The notes under the pieces were generated by a model, which did not search any database, was not told where the DNA came from, and saw only the letters and a list, made by a program, of their open reading frames with translations. DNA of 48,230 nucleotides, from assembly GCF_016775475.1 (NCBI RefSeq), contig NZ_JAEUXJ010000021.1, positions 1 to 48,230 of the forward strand. Direction: 5' to 3'. Shown piece after piece: positions 16,996 to 25,067 of this stretch (position 1 is its first letter; each line of letters starts with the position of its first letter). The translations under genes and the position numbers were made by a program. The stretch is from Belnapia mucosa. GTDB taxonomy: Bacteria; Pseudomonadota; Alphaproteobacteria; Acetobacterales; Acetobacteraceae.

Positions 16996-18287
16996 TGAGA
17001 CACCTGAGTGAAGCCTAAGCGGCAAGAGCCTTGGTTGAAAGCCGATCCTGTCGGACGGCATCGGGCGTTCTGAAGCCGTGCCGCTCAATGAGCCATGTCG
17101 AGTTGTAGGTCCGACGGAACTCGAGCAGCGCCTGACGCAGTTCCTCGACGGTGTTGAAGGTCCGCACCCACAGGAGGTTTTCCTTGAGGGTCCGGATGAA
17201 GCGTTCCGCGCAGCCATTCCCCTCGGGCGCCCGGACGAAGGCGGGCGAGCTCTCGATGCCCAGGAACTTCAGCTCGCTCTGGAAAGCGTCGGACATGTAC
17301 TGCGAGCCGTGGTCATGGCGCAGCGACAGGCCCGCCGCGATGTCCTTGGCAAAGCCGCCGAAGTGCTGGCGCACGCCCTGACGGAGGGGTTCGAGGGCTT
17401 CGAAGCGGGTGCCGCGCCGGGCGGCATGCAGGCCGACGCACTCGGCGCCGTGGTGGTCGACGGCGACGAACACCGCCGCCTGACCCTCGCCGGTCCAGGT
17501 GGTGGTCATGTCGGTCGCACACATGGTGTCCAGGGTGTCGGGGATGATGGTGCCGTCGTGGTTGCGCGGGCCCCGGGGGCTGCCCACCCGGGACGGGGCG
17601 AGAAGGCCGTGCTCGTGCATGAGCCGCAGCACCCGGCGGCGGGAGGTCCGGTGGCCCTGCATGCGCAGCCTTGCCCAGACCTTGCGGTGACCCTCGCCAT
17701 GGAAGGGGCTGGCCGCGAGGACGGCCCGGATCGCCTCCGCCAACTCCGGATCCGGCATCGGCCCTGTCGGCCCCGGTCGCCTGGGCGGCTCCGTCCGGGG
17801 CGGCAGGCGATGGCGGTAGATCGTGGCCCGGGCTGCCCGCCAGACCCGGCACACCCGGGCCAGGCCGTACGGCCTGCCGCTGCTGGGCGAGGCGGCCAGG
17901 CTCATGGCCGTGACCTCCGCCAGACCAAAGGGCGGCCGCCCTCCAGGGCTGCAACCTTGGCCTCCAGCAACTCGCGCTCAAGCAGCATCTCGCCCAGCCT
18001 GGCCTTGAGCCGCTCGCTCTCCAGCGCCTCACCATCAGCAGGTCGCGTGGACAGGCTCGCCTCACCAGCCGCCAGGAAGGCGTCGCGCCAGCCGCTCAGC
18101 GCCGCCGCGGTCACACCCAGCGCCCGCGAAACCGTCTCCAGGTCCTCGCCCCGGAGCAGCCGCAGCACCGCATCCCGCTTGCGTTGCCGTGACATCCGAC
18201 CACCCCGGCCAGGACCGGCCGCGTCCATCGTCTCTGTCGTCATCATGCACCCCATCTGCGGATACCGTCCGCTTGCGAGGTGTCCCA
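16996..18287 (-). mobile_element. IS3 family element nested in the IS481 element
   Basis: The ends read TGAGACACCTG at 16996 and, inward from 18287, TGGGACACCTC, an imperfect inverted repeat of the type seen in IS3-family elements. Between them lie orfA (17902-18288) and orfB (17015-17905) on the minus strand. I could not find a flanking target duplication. Because it interrupts the left arm of the IS481 element, it is the younger insertion. Confidence 0.8.
17015..17905 (-). CDS. IS3 family transposase orfB (DDE integrase)
   Basis: This 296-residue protein has the IS3 orfB order: an HTH_21-like segment (HGEGHRKVWARLRMQGHRTSRRRVLRLMHEHGLLAP), then the rve integrase core. The core Asp residues lie in CATDMTTTWTG and RHDHGSQYMSDAF, and the Glu in NGCAERFIRTLKENLLW. 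It overlaps the end of orfA by four bases (ATGA at 17902-17905). Expression is therefore by translational coupling or by the frameshift usual in this family. No stop interrupts the frame and it looks intact. Confidence 0.9.
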   Translation of the reverse strand: MSLAASPSSGRPYGLARVCRVWRAARATIYRHRLPPRTEPPRRPGPTGPMPDPELAEAIRAVLAASPFHGEGHRKVWARLRMQGHRTSRRRVLRLMHEHGLLAPSRVGSPRGPRNHDGTIIPDTLDTMCATDMTTTWTGEGQAAVFVAVDHHGAECVGLHAARRGTRFEALEPLRQGVRQHFGGFAKDIAAGLSLRHDHGSQYMSDAFQSELKFLGIESSPAFVRAPEGNGCAERFIRTLKENLLWVRTFNTVEELRQALLEFRRTYNSTWLIERHGFRTPDAVRQDRLSTKALAA

Positions 18288-18288
18288 A
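17902..18288 (-). CDS. IS3 family orfA (HTH protein)
   Basis: This 128-residue frame contains a HTH of the Tnp_1 type (RQRKRDAVLRLLRGEDLETVSRALGVTAAALSGWRDAFLA). A charged heptad segment follows (ALESERLKARLGEMLLERELLEAKVAALEGG) and would be the multimerising zipper. The natural start is probably an internal Met (MSRQRKRDA or slightly upstream); the first ATG overlaps the element end. It overlaps orfB by four bases and shares its fate. Confidence 0.82.
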   Translation of the reverse strand: MGHLASGRYPQMGCMMTTETMDAAGPGRGGRMSRQRKRDAVLRLLRGEDLETVSRALGVTAAALSGWRDAFLAAGEASLSTRPADGEALESERLKARLGEMLLERELLEAKVAALEGGRPLVWRRSRP

Positions 18289-18312
18289 TCAACCGTGGGG
18301 CGGAGGAGCGCT

Positions 18313-19305
18313 ATGGGCCAGGTTCTTCACGGTTGCGCCCGCACGACTGAGGCAGTCCGTCGGGCGATCCAACATAGTCAAGAGAGCCTGAGAGCCCTGG
18401 CCCGGCGCCATGGGGTCAACCCGAAGACGGTGGCCAAGTGGCGCGCCCGCTCCGATGTGGCCGACCAGCGCACCGGCCCGGCCGCAGCCCGCTCTACCAT
18501 CCTCTCGGCTGAGGAGGAGGCGATGGTTGTCGCGTTCCGGCGGCATACGCTGTTGCCGCTCGACGACTGCCTCTACGCCCTCCAGCCTACCATTCCGCAT
18601 CTCACCCGCTCAGGGCTGCACCGCTGCCTCCAGCGCCACGGCATCTCCCGGCTGCCCGAAACCGATGGCGACAAGCCAGCCCGCAAGCGCTTCAAGACCT
18701 ACCCGATCGGCTTCTTCCACATCGACATCGCCGAGGTCAGGACCGAGCAGGGCAAGCTCCATCTCTTCGTTGCCATCGACCGCACCTCGAAGTTCGCCTT
18801 CACCCAGCTGCACGAGCGTGCCACTACGCGGGTCGCGGGCGACTTTCTCCGAGCTCTCCTGCAAGCCGTGCCCTACCGAGTGCACACCGTGCTCACCGAC
18901 AACGGGATCCACTTCACCACCCTCGGCAACATCGCGTCAGCCGCACCACTCATCCGCGAGGCCATGGATCGTGGCGAACTCTTCCGCGCCCACTCCTTCG
19001 AGCTCGCCTGCGCGCAGAACCGCATTGAGCATCGCCTGACCAAGCCTCATCACCCGTGGACGAATGGGCAGGTCGAAAGGATGAACAGGACGCTGAAAGA
19101 GGCCACCGTCCGGCGCTACCATTACGCCAGCCACGACGAGCTCCGCAGCCACCTCGCTCTGTTCCTCGACGCCTACAACTACGCCAGGCGGCTCAAGACG
19201 CTGAAGGGCCTCACGCCCTACGAGTTCATCTGCCGATCATGGGCCACCGAGCCCCACAGGTTCACCGCAAACCCGCACCACCAAATGCCGGGACCAAACA
19301 TCTAG
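18313..19305 (+). CDS. IS481 family transposase
   Basis: This 330-residue protein begins MGQVLHGCARTTEAVRRAIQ at an ATG preceded by GGAGGAGCG. It has an N-terminal HTH (LRALARRHGVNPKTVAKWRARS) and an rve core. The catalytic residues lie in FHIDIAEVRT (D), VLTDNGIHFT (D) and TNGQVERMNRTLKEATV (E). The frame is intact. Its TAG stop overlaps the CTAG duplication at the element end, so the last base of the gene comes from target DNA. The nested IS3 removes its natural upstream sequence, so its promoter may be damaged. Confidence 0.92.
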   Translation: MGQVLHGCARTTEAVRRAIQHSQESLRALARRHGVNPKTVAKWRARSDVADQRTGPAAARSTILSAEEEAMVVAFRRHTLLPLDDCLYALQPTIPHLTRSGLHRCLQRHGISRLPETDGDKPARKRFKTYPIGFFHIDIAEVRTEQGKLHLFVAIDRTSKFAFTQLHERATTRVAGDFLRALLQAVPYRVHTVLTDNGIHFTTLGNIASAAPLIREAMDRGELFRAHSFELACAQNRIEHRLTKPHHPWTNGQVERMNRTLKEATVRRYHYASHDELRSHLALFLDAYNYARRLKTLKGLTPYEFICRSWATEPHRFTANPHHQMPGPNI

Positions 19306-19511
19306 CGCCGCTGGTCTCGGCCGCCACTGGCCCGCTGGGCGCCCTGGTGCTGCTGCACGACCCCGAAGCGATACTCCGCCCGGCTACGGAGGTCTTGCGG
19401 CAGGCCTTCAGCCTGACGGTAGCGGAAGCGGCCGTGGCCCAGGCCTTGCTGCACGGTGCCACGCTCCGGCAGACCGCCGAGCAGCGCCAAGTCAGTCTGA
19501 ACACCGTCCGT
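19306..19511 (+). pseudogene. LuxR-type regulator, 3' fragment
   Basis: The frame reads APLVSAATGPLGALVLLHDPEAILRPATEVLRQAFSLTVAEAAVAQALLHGATLRQTAEQRQVSLNTVR. This is the linker and most of the LuxR-type HTH (LTVAEAAVAQALLHG ... SLNTVR). It stops short of the end of the recognition helix, where IS5-derived sequence begins at about 19512. It is the downstream half of the gene whose other fragment lies at 16690-16918. Confidence 0.7.
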
Positions 19512-20042
19512 AGGAGAAGCACGGCAGCAAGCGGCGCCGAACCTGGAAGATGCTCCACCTCGCCACGGACGCCGACACCGGCCAGATCATCGCTTCGGTT
19601 TTGATCCGCAGGGATGCCGATGACGGTTTGCAGGTCGGCCCTTTGCTCGAGTGGGTCGACGGTTCCGTGGCATCCCTCACCGGTGACGGTGCCTGCGACC
19701 GCGACGACGTCTACGCTGAAGTCACGGCGCGACATCCAGATGTCGCCGTCATTGCTCCTCCGCGCGCGAACGCGGTGCCGAGCGGCACAGCTGAGACCGC
19801 TCCGACACAGCGGGACGCGCATCTGCGACGTATTGCCGAGCGCGGCCGCATAGGCTGGCAGCGGGCGTCGCGATACAATTGGCGCGCCCTGGTGGAGGCC
19901 GACATCTCGAGGTGGAAGCGCGTATCGGTGATGGGCTGCGCTCACAGACGGATGGGCGCTAGGCGATCGAGGTGGCCATTGCCGTCAAGGTGCTGAACTA
20001 CATGCTCAAGCTTGGGCGGCCAAAATACATTCGGATCGCATG
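19512..20042 (+). pseudogene. IS5 family transposase, C-terminal fragment
   Basis: The frame reads KMLHLATDADTGQIIASVLI, then LTGDGACDRDDVYAEVTARHP, holding the second catalytic Asp. It continues WRALVEADISRWKRV with the Glu. It corresponds to residues ~140-302 of the complete copy at 34439-35347. A frameshift after WKRV is needed to reach the conserved end (VLNYMLKLGRPKYIRIA, stop at 20040-20042). The N-terminal half with the first Asp is absent. It truncates the LuxR fragment on its left. Confidence 0.82.
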
Positions 20043-20285
20043 ATCTCAGACGTGCGCAGGATCAGTGCGTCCAGGCGACTGACCTGTGCAACACGGTGAC
20101 GCCATGTTGCACCTGCTGGTCACGTTCCAGGCTGACGGGATCAGGCCAGGCCGATTTCGTCAACAGGCTGGTAAAGCGCGGCCCATCGCTGCCATTATTG
20201 CCTATGAATAGTGATACAGATCAGCATGACCATGGGTTGGGCAATGGGAAATCATATGATGTATGGCCTGCATCAAAAAGGGCAA
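20043..20285. other. Junction between IS5 fragment and lower-GC block
   Basis: No gene is supported here, apart from possible upstream extensions of the TPR protein (in-frame ATGs at 20211, 20229 and others). Base composition drops visibly across this stretch, from GC-rich IS DNA to the AT-richer 20.2-23.8 kb block. Confidence 0.4.
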
Positions 20286-21266
20286 ATGGTTACGTTAGTA
20301 ATGGCAGCAATTTTTTATACCATGTTAGCGCCGGGGTTCGCTCAAAGTTCGGCCCATGATAGAGACTGGGTGACCTGCACCAAGTCCAGCACCACAAGCG
20401 AGCCGGATCAGGTTATAAACGGGTGTAGTCGCGTCATAGCTAGAAACAGTGAACCACAGCAATTGAAAATGGCTCTGGTGCAGAGAGGCTACGCTTACGC
20501 AGCTAAAAACCAGCACAGTCTAGCCATCGATGACTTTAGTCGAGTCATTCAGCAGCATCCGAACGACGCACTTGGTTATATGGGCCGAGGTAGTGCTTAC
20601 GATGGGTCCGGCCAGCATTTGAAAGCTATTGCTGATTACAATCGCGCCATTCGGCTAAAACCAGACGAACCATATGCCTATGGTAGTCGAGGTATGGCCC
20701 ATAAGGCTATGGGCGAATACGATAAGGCCATCGCTGACTTTACCCACGCCTTGCGGCTCAATATTGAAAATCCAGCTTTGACCCATGCACTGCGTGGCCT
20801 TAGCTACGAACGCAAGCGCGATATCGCCAAAGCATCTGCAGATTTTCAAAAATCTCTCCAGCTAGATCCTAATAATCGTGTTGCTCTGTTGGGGCAGGCA
20901 AGGCTTCAGCGCACGACTGATACACAGGCACAGCAACGGCCGGGATCGGAAGAGCGTTTCACTGAGGTGGTGGCAACGCTCATCATGATGCCGATGCCCG
21001 GCATGCCCTCCTATATCCCCGCTCGCATGGCACGATTCCAATTAAGCAGGAGCGCCAGACTGGTGCGAGAAACAAGCCCAAGCTTTGGTCTCACGGACCG
21101 CGATGTTGAACTCATCATGGCCAATCGGCCCGGTTCTGCTGTTCTTGTGGAAAACGCTGAGAACCGCGCCATCCTCGCTAAATTCTTAGCCGACCTTCAG
21201 GCCCAAGGACTGCAGCCGGTTGGCAAGGGGTCAGCTTGGTACAGCTATCGTTTTCGTTCCCCTTAA
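20286..21266 (+). CDS. Exported tetratricopeptide-repeat protein
   Basis: I place the start at the ATG giving MVTLVMAAIFYTMLAPGFAQSSA, a plausible signal peptide; an upstream ATG at 20211 is also in frame. The mature part has about four TPR units: ALVQRGYAYAAKNQHSLAIDDFSRVIQQHP, ALGYMGRGSAYDGSGQHLKAIADYNRAIRLKP, then AYGSRGMAHKAMGEYDKAIADFTHALRLN and a fourth. The C-terminal ~110 residues (TEVVATLIMMPMPGMPSY..., LVENAENRAILAKFLADLQAQGLQPVGKG) match no family I recognise. TPR proteins act as protein-protein scaffolds, here presumably in the periplasm. Codon and base use are clearly less GC-rich than the surrounding IS DNA, suggesting separate acquisition. Confidence 0.8.
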   Translation: MVTLVMAAIFYTMLAPGFAQSSAHDRDWVTCTKSSTTSEPDQVINGCSRVIARNSEPQQLKMALVQRGYAYAAKNQHSLAIDDFSRVIQQHPNDALGYMGRGSAYDGSGQHLKAIADYNRAIRLKPDEPYAYGSRGMAHKAMGEYDKAIADFTHALRLNIENPALTHALRGLSYERKRDIAKASADFQKSLQLDPNNRVALLGQARLQRTTDTQAQQRPGSEERFTEVVATLIMMPMPGMPSYIPARMARFQLSRSARLVRETSPSFGLTDRDVELIMANRPGSAVLVENAENRAILAKFLADLQAQGLQPVGKGSAWYSYRFRSP

Positions 21267-21303
21267 AAGGCGTTCCCCAGCCACTCCACTCCTATAGCCT
21301 TCA

Positions 21304-21477
21304 GGGGGCTTTGTTGGGTCGATCTTCGGACCGCTGGCCTTCACGGTAATGGTGAGCTGGAGTGGCAGCTACGATCTCGCCTTTCTCGTCATGGCGGCTC
21401 AGCTGGCAGCTTTTGGGCTGGTCAGTGCCGTCATCCCGTCGGGCGGAACCGACCAGCGGGGCCGACGTCACCCTTGA
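21304..21477 (+). pseudogene. MFS transporter C-terminal remnant
   Basis: A short frame reads FVGSIFGPLAFTVMVSWSGSYDLAFLVMAAQLAAFGLVSAVIPSGG. It resembles the last two helices of an MFS permease (GxxxGPLxxG..., then a hydrophobic helix). There is no start and nothing upstream encodes the rest. It is not part of the two complete MFS genes in this window. Confidence 0.5.
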
Positions 21478-21904
21478 ACACCGGTCGGTATTTGGCGGTC
21501 TGGCCTCGGCGAGCGTTGATGGGCTTGCCGGTGGTCAGCGAGGCAAAACCGGGGGTAGCGCGTGAGGGAGTTGATGGAAATGGGACTACCGCCCGAGTTC
21601 CATTTGGAAGTACGCCGTCCCCTATCCTGACCAGCGGTAAGTCCCACCTGCTGCAACTGAGCGCCTACCAGAACCGGTTGCTCCGTACGGCTCAGAGCTA
21701 CAGCCTTGCTTGGCCAGGACGCCCCTTGTGGCCACTGGCCTTACGTCCGGTGTTGGTGGGCAAGCGGGTGTCTCTGGTCAGTAGTCGAAGTCGGAGCTTT
21801 GCGGCCATCCTGGACATTCGCGGTATTAGGTAGCATCCACACCAAAACCACTGATGTAAACGAATACCGTTGGTCGTATCATATACGTTCTCGTCTGGAG
21901 ACGC
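21478..21904. other. Non-coding interval with no recognised feature
   Basis: About 430 bases without a supported gene. The last ~70 bases before the next gene are AT-richer (TAAACGAATACCGTTGGTCGTATCATATACG) and may hold its promoter; I did not find clean -35/-10 boxes. Confidence 0.35.
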
Positions 21905-22339
21905 ATGATGGCCGACCAAGTTCTCCCTGCCCTGGTGCAGCGCCGCGCCGAACTGGCCGGCGAGTTGCAGAAGGCCCAAGGGCACGTCCAGCAGCTTCAT
22001 GCGGACCTCGCTAGCCTCGACGCGGTGATCCGCCAGTTCGATCCCGACTACCCGGTGGCGAGCATCCGGCCGAAATACCGCCGGGCTGAGACGCCAGCCG
22101 AGCACGGGGCCATGAGCCGGTCGGTGCTGGACATCCTGCGGCGGGCTGGGGAGCCGCTGTCAGCGACGGAGATTGCGTCCAGGGTGATAGCGGAGCGGGC
22201 GCTGGACGCCAGCGACAAGGGGCTGCGTCGGCTGATGGTTAAGCGCGTGGGAATGGCGCTGCGGTATCAGCGGACGAACGGGATGGTGCATGAGGTAGCT
22301 ACTGAAGGTGTAGCAATGGCCTGGGGGATTGCTCGGTAA
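21905..22339 (+). CDS. Conserved hypothetical protein, coiled coil plus winged-helix-like domain
   Basis: The 144-residue product starts with a heptad-rich helix (LPALVQRRAELAGELQKAQGHVQQLHADLASLDAVIRQFDPDY, residues ~6-50). A segment typical of small winged helices follows (SRSVLDILRRAGEPLSATEIASRVIAERALDASDKGLRRLMVKRVGMALRYQ, residues ~76-127). The start follows a GGAG site. I recall similar proteins scattered on alphaproteobacterial plasmids and islands, without a known function. DNA binding is plausible. It is GC-rich, unlike the genes on both sides. Confidence 0.75.
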   Translation: MMADQVLPALVQRRAELAGELQKAQGHVQQLHADLASLDAVIRQFDPDYPVASIRPKYRRAETPAEHGAMSRSVLDILRRAGEPLSATEIASRVIAERALDASDKGLRRLMVKRVGMALRYQRTNGMVHEVATEGVAMAWGIAR

Positions 22340-22448
22340 AGCGGCTCTGACCAGAGTAGAGATTGGGTGCGTGCGCGCAGCATAATGACGGGGCCCAGGA
22401 GCTAAGCACGTGGCTCTTGGCCGGACCCGAATGTGGAGATAAGTTCAA

Positions 22449-23753
22449 GTGGAAAGCTTAACTGAGTTGAATGAGCATGCTACAGAAATGCGTCCAGCGG
22501 TCAGGCCCAGACTTGAGGAGCAACTCGCTCCATTCTTCAATGCCAATCCAGCTTCCCGTTTGGTTCCTGACGGTGAGAATGACGGCAAATATCTGATAAC
22601 GGCACTCTGGGGTGACCCCTCAGTCGATCTAAAGCTGGACGAAGACGACACAAAAATCATCGACACTCTAAACTACGTGGCGCTACCTGAGCGTTTCACC
22701 GCCATCTGGCATCGTGACACAAATCGCCTCGAAATTATTTTTACGGCCTTTCCGCTAGGCAGCGCGTCAAACGACTTGAAAGGCCGGGCGTTTGATTTTG
22801 AACACAATGATGTTCTCTATAAGTGCGCGTTTGGAAAGTCAAGCGAAAGGCTTCTGGAAATAGCAGGCCGTTTCGTTCAAGCTCAGCCCTCGGCTACATC
22901 ATACCGAAATCTGCAGTCATTCAAAATGGTGACATTGAAGCAGCCCGATTTGGCTTCAATCGGTATGCATCTTGACCCGATTTCATTTTGGATTGACGGC
23001 ATAGTGTGGAGTGATGATTTGGTTATTGACGTCGTAAATCATTTGAATTTTTATATGGCTTATTACGACAAACTTTCGCCCGTCATAATGGTTCATTCGC
23101 CCAAAGCCGAAAGCTTGAACCGAGAGGCAGTTCTGCGTTATCCGTTTAAAACTTACCCATCCCACATAACCGCACGCCCACTTGATGATAACCTGCTTCA
23201 CTTCTGGACTGCGTCGCGCAGCGGAGACCCCATTCGTCGATTTCTTTACAATTATCAGATACTCGAATATTCTTCATTTTATTTTATCGAAGAGAACATA
23301 AAGCGGTCTGTGCGAAAATTGTTGTCTGCACCTCACGCGGCCACAAGGCCTGACGAATTGACAGAAGAAATTCTCGAACTTACAGCCGCCAGCAAAATGG
23401 GGGATCCACAGAAGCTCTCCCATTTGATCCAAAGTGTGGTTGACCCTTCGATTGTATGGGCAGAAATCGAGAGGCAGATTGACTATTTTTCGAGGCCAGT
23501 TGTTTTCGATGGAGGTTTTTCGCTAAAGGCGGCTTGCGCCAAAAATTGGACGAGTTCAGATTTTAAAATACATTTCACCCCGGCTTTCCCTGATGCCCTT
23601 CGTGCTATCCGCAACGCGCTTTCGCACGGCCGAGAAGCGCGTATGTCAGCGGTGATAACACCGACTGTGGGTAATTTTCAGTTGATACAGCCATGGGTTG
23701 CGCCTATAGCAGCGGCGGCTCGCGAGGTGATGGTCTACCGCCATCTCGCGTAA
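22449..23753 (+). CDS. Hypothetical protein with C-terminal HEPN-like RNxxxH motif
   Basis: This 434-residue soluble protein is not a family I can name. The N-terminal two thirds are mixed alpha/beta with no clear motif. The C-terminal ~120 residues look helical and contain RNALSHGRE at residues 388-396. That fits the Rx4-6H signature of HEPN ribonuclease domains, with Arg388 and His393. Large orphan proteins ending in a HEPN-like domain are frequent in antiviral and toxin loci. The GTG at 22449 follows GGAGATAAG; an ATG at 22488 is the alternative start. Base composition is the lowest in the window, so it was probably transferred in. No antitoxin-like partner overlaps it. Confidence 0.7.
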   Translation: MESLTELNEHATEMRPAVRPRLEEQLAPFFNANPASRLVPDGENDGKYLITALWGDPSVDLKLDEDDTKIIDTLNYVALPERFTAIWHRDTNRLEIIFTAFPLGSASNDLKGRAFDFEHNDVLYKCAFGKSSERLLEIAGRFVQAQPSATSYRNLQSFKMVTLKQPDLASIGMHLDPISFWIDGIVWSDDLVIDVVNHLNFYMAYYDKLSPVIMVHSPKAESLNREAVLRYPFKTYPSHITARPLDDNLLHFWTASRSGDPIRRFLYNYQILEYSSFYFIEENIKRSVRKLLSAPHAATRPDELTEEILELTAASKMGDPQKLSHLIQSVVDPSIVWAEIERQIDYFSRPVVFDGGFSLKAACAKNWTSSDFKIHFTPAFPDALRAIRNALSHGREARMSAVITPTVGNFQLIQPWVAPIAAAAREVMVYRHLA

Positions 23754-23896
23754 TTGCTCTTGACGCCAGCGCGTCCTTCAGGTGCGATGCGCGCTGGAAA
23801 CGTGCTAGCCATGCTTCGCGGCTAGGTAAGGTTCATCTACTGAACTGCATGGGAGAACGTCATGCGCCCCGTCGTTTAAAGATGCTACCGGACAAG

Positions 23897-23924
23897 CGCC
23901 GCTCAATCGAGCGGCGTTTTTTTT
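23897..23924 (+). terminator. Rho-independent terminator
   Basis: A perfect 8-bp stem, CGCCGCTC (23897-23904) with GAGCGGCG (23909-23916) around an AATC loop, is followed by eight T residues. It lies 144 bases after the stop of the HEPN-motif gene, facing the right way to terminate it. Confidence 0.88.
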
Positions 23925-23980
23925 GCGATCCTGCCATCATTGCTAGTTGCTGGCGCTAACCATCATCTCTTCGGGCGGTC

Positions 23981-24970
23981 TCACACTGCTCGCGCACGCC
24001 CGTGCTGCCAGTATCCTGCCCAGACCCGCGAAACAGGGTGTGCCACTGCCGCCGCAGTCGCCATCTCATGCAGCGTCCCGTTCGCCCGCCGCCGATTGTC
24101 CTCCCGCCAAGCCATTTCCACGGCATATGCGGCGAGATACTTCCCGCTGATGTGGTGATGCTGGCCCAACTCGGCACGACGCAGACGGGAGAAGTAGCTC
24201 TCCGCTTGGTTGGTGCACGCACCGTCTAGGCTGTAGGCTACCGAGTGGTTGATCCGCTTCACGTCGAAATAGGCGTGCAGCTTGTCCCAGCCGCCGGCCT
24301 CGTCCGCGTGGACCACTGAGCCGGGCGCCACGGTCTGGCGGATCAGGTTGATGGCATCCGCTTCCTTGGCCACCACAAAGGGCTGCGTCCGACCGGCTTG
24401 GCCCCGCTCGCGGGCGATCACCACGGACTGACGCTTGCCGGTCTGCTCCTCCAGCAGCCGCCGATCCTTGCGGTCCTTCTTCTCGTTTTCCTGCTTAACG
24501 TGGCCGCCGAAGTAGGCGCCATCCACTTCCACCACACCGGAGAGCTGTGCACCGAGTTGCTTGGAGGCGATCGCCTCCCGCAGCTTGTGCGCCAGGACGA
24601 AGGCAGTCTTGTACTGCACGTCGAGGTCACGGCCGAGTTGGAGGGCAGAGATGCCCTTCACGGCGTTCACGAAAATGGCGATGGCGGCCAGGTAGTCCCG
24701 AATGGCCAACTTGCGGCTGGCGAAGATGGTTCCGCTGGTGACGCTGAACTGGTGACCGCATGCCTTGCACTTCCAGATGCGCCGGGCTGCGTAGGTGTAA
24801 ACCGCCGTGCATCCGCAGCGGGGGCAGAAAGCCTCACCGCCATTGTCAGCGAACCGGATCGCCACGAAAGCCGCATGCGCCTGGTCGTCGCTCATCTGCC
24901 AGATGCCCTTGAGGCTCAGGGTCCGTGCTTTGGCAGAGAGGAGGAAGTGCTGGCCCACGATGCGCCTCAA
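23981..24970 (-). CDS. IS1595 family transposase (ISXO2-like)
   Basis: This 329-residue protein has an N-terminal zinc ribbon (CPRCGC ... WKCKACGHQF, residues ~49-73) and an HTH-like segment. The ISXO2-like DDE domain shows VVEVDGAYFGGH (first Asp), VVHADEAGGWDKLH (second Asp) and TNQAESYFSRLRRAELG (Glu). The frame is complete and the gene looks intact. I could not delimit the terminal repeats. A hairpin just outside its 5' end (CCTCAACG at 24965-24972 with CGTTGAGG at 24978-24985) may belong to one end. It separates the lower-GC block from the regulator genes to the right. Confidence 0.9.
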   Translation of the reverse strand: MRRIVGQHFLLSAKARTLSLKGIWQMSDDQAHAAFVAIRFADNGGEAFCPRCGCTAVYTYAARRIWKCKACGHQFSVTSGTIFASRKLAIRDYLAAIAIFVNAVKGISALQLGRDLDVQYKTAFVLAHKLREAIASKQLGAQLSGVVEVDGAYFGGHVKQENEKKDRKDRRLLEEQTGKRQSVVIARERGQAGRTQPFVVAKEADAINLIRQTVAPGSVVHADEAGGWDKLHAYFDVKRINHSVAYSLDGACTNQAESYFSRLRRAELGQHHHISGKYLAAYAVEMAWREDNRRRANGTLHEMATAAAVAHPVSRVWAGYWQHGRARAV

Positions 24971-24974
24971 CGAT

Positions 24975-25030
24975 TTCCGTTGAGGTAAGTTATATCCACG
25001 CTAAGCGGTGGCGTCCACGCTTTCCGTTGA
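24975..25030 (+). promoter_or_regulatory. Repeated motifs upstream of the XRE regulator
   Basis: TTTCCGTTGA occurs at 24975-24984 and again at 25021-25030. TCCACGCT occurs twice between them. The second copy lies about 40 bases before the regulator start codon. Paired direct repeats close to an XRE gene suggest an autoregulatory operator, but the first copy is also part of the hairpin near the IS1595 end. Confidence 0.4.
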
Positions 25031-25067
25031 CCTTGCTTTCTGTCGTTGATCCCTTTAGCGTGACCCC

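Larger units (their letters stand above)
16923..19301 (+). mobile_element. IS481 family element carrying a nested IS3 insertion
   Basis: The ends are imperfect inverted repeats: ATGTTTGATCCC at 16923 and ATGTTTGGTCCC reading inward from 19301, with similarity continuing for about 25 bases. Both are flanked by a CTAG direct repeat (16919-16922 and 19302-19305), a 4-bp target duplication. The transposase gene runs at 18313-19305. The IS3 element at 16996-18287 sits between the left end and the transposase gene. The insertion split a LuxR-type gene. Confidence 0.85.

Noticed and set aside
17078..18391. 437-codon plus-strand frame
   Set aside because: It lies opposite the IS3 orfA/orfB genes, which carry the HTH and DDE motifs.
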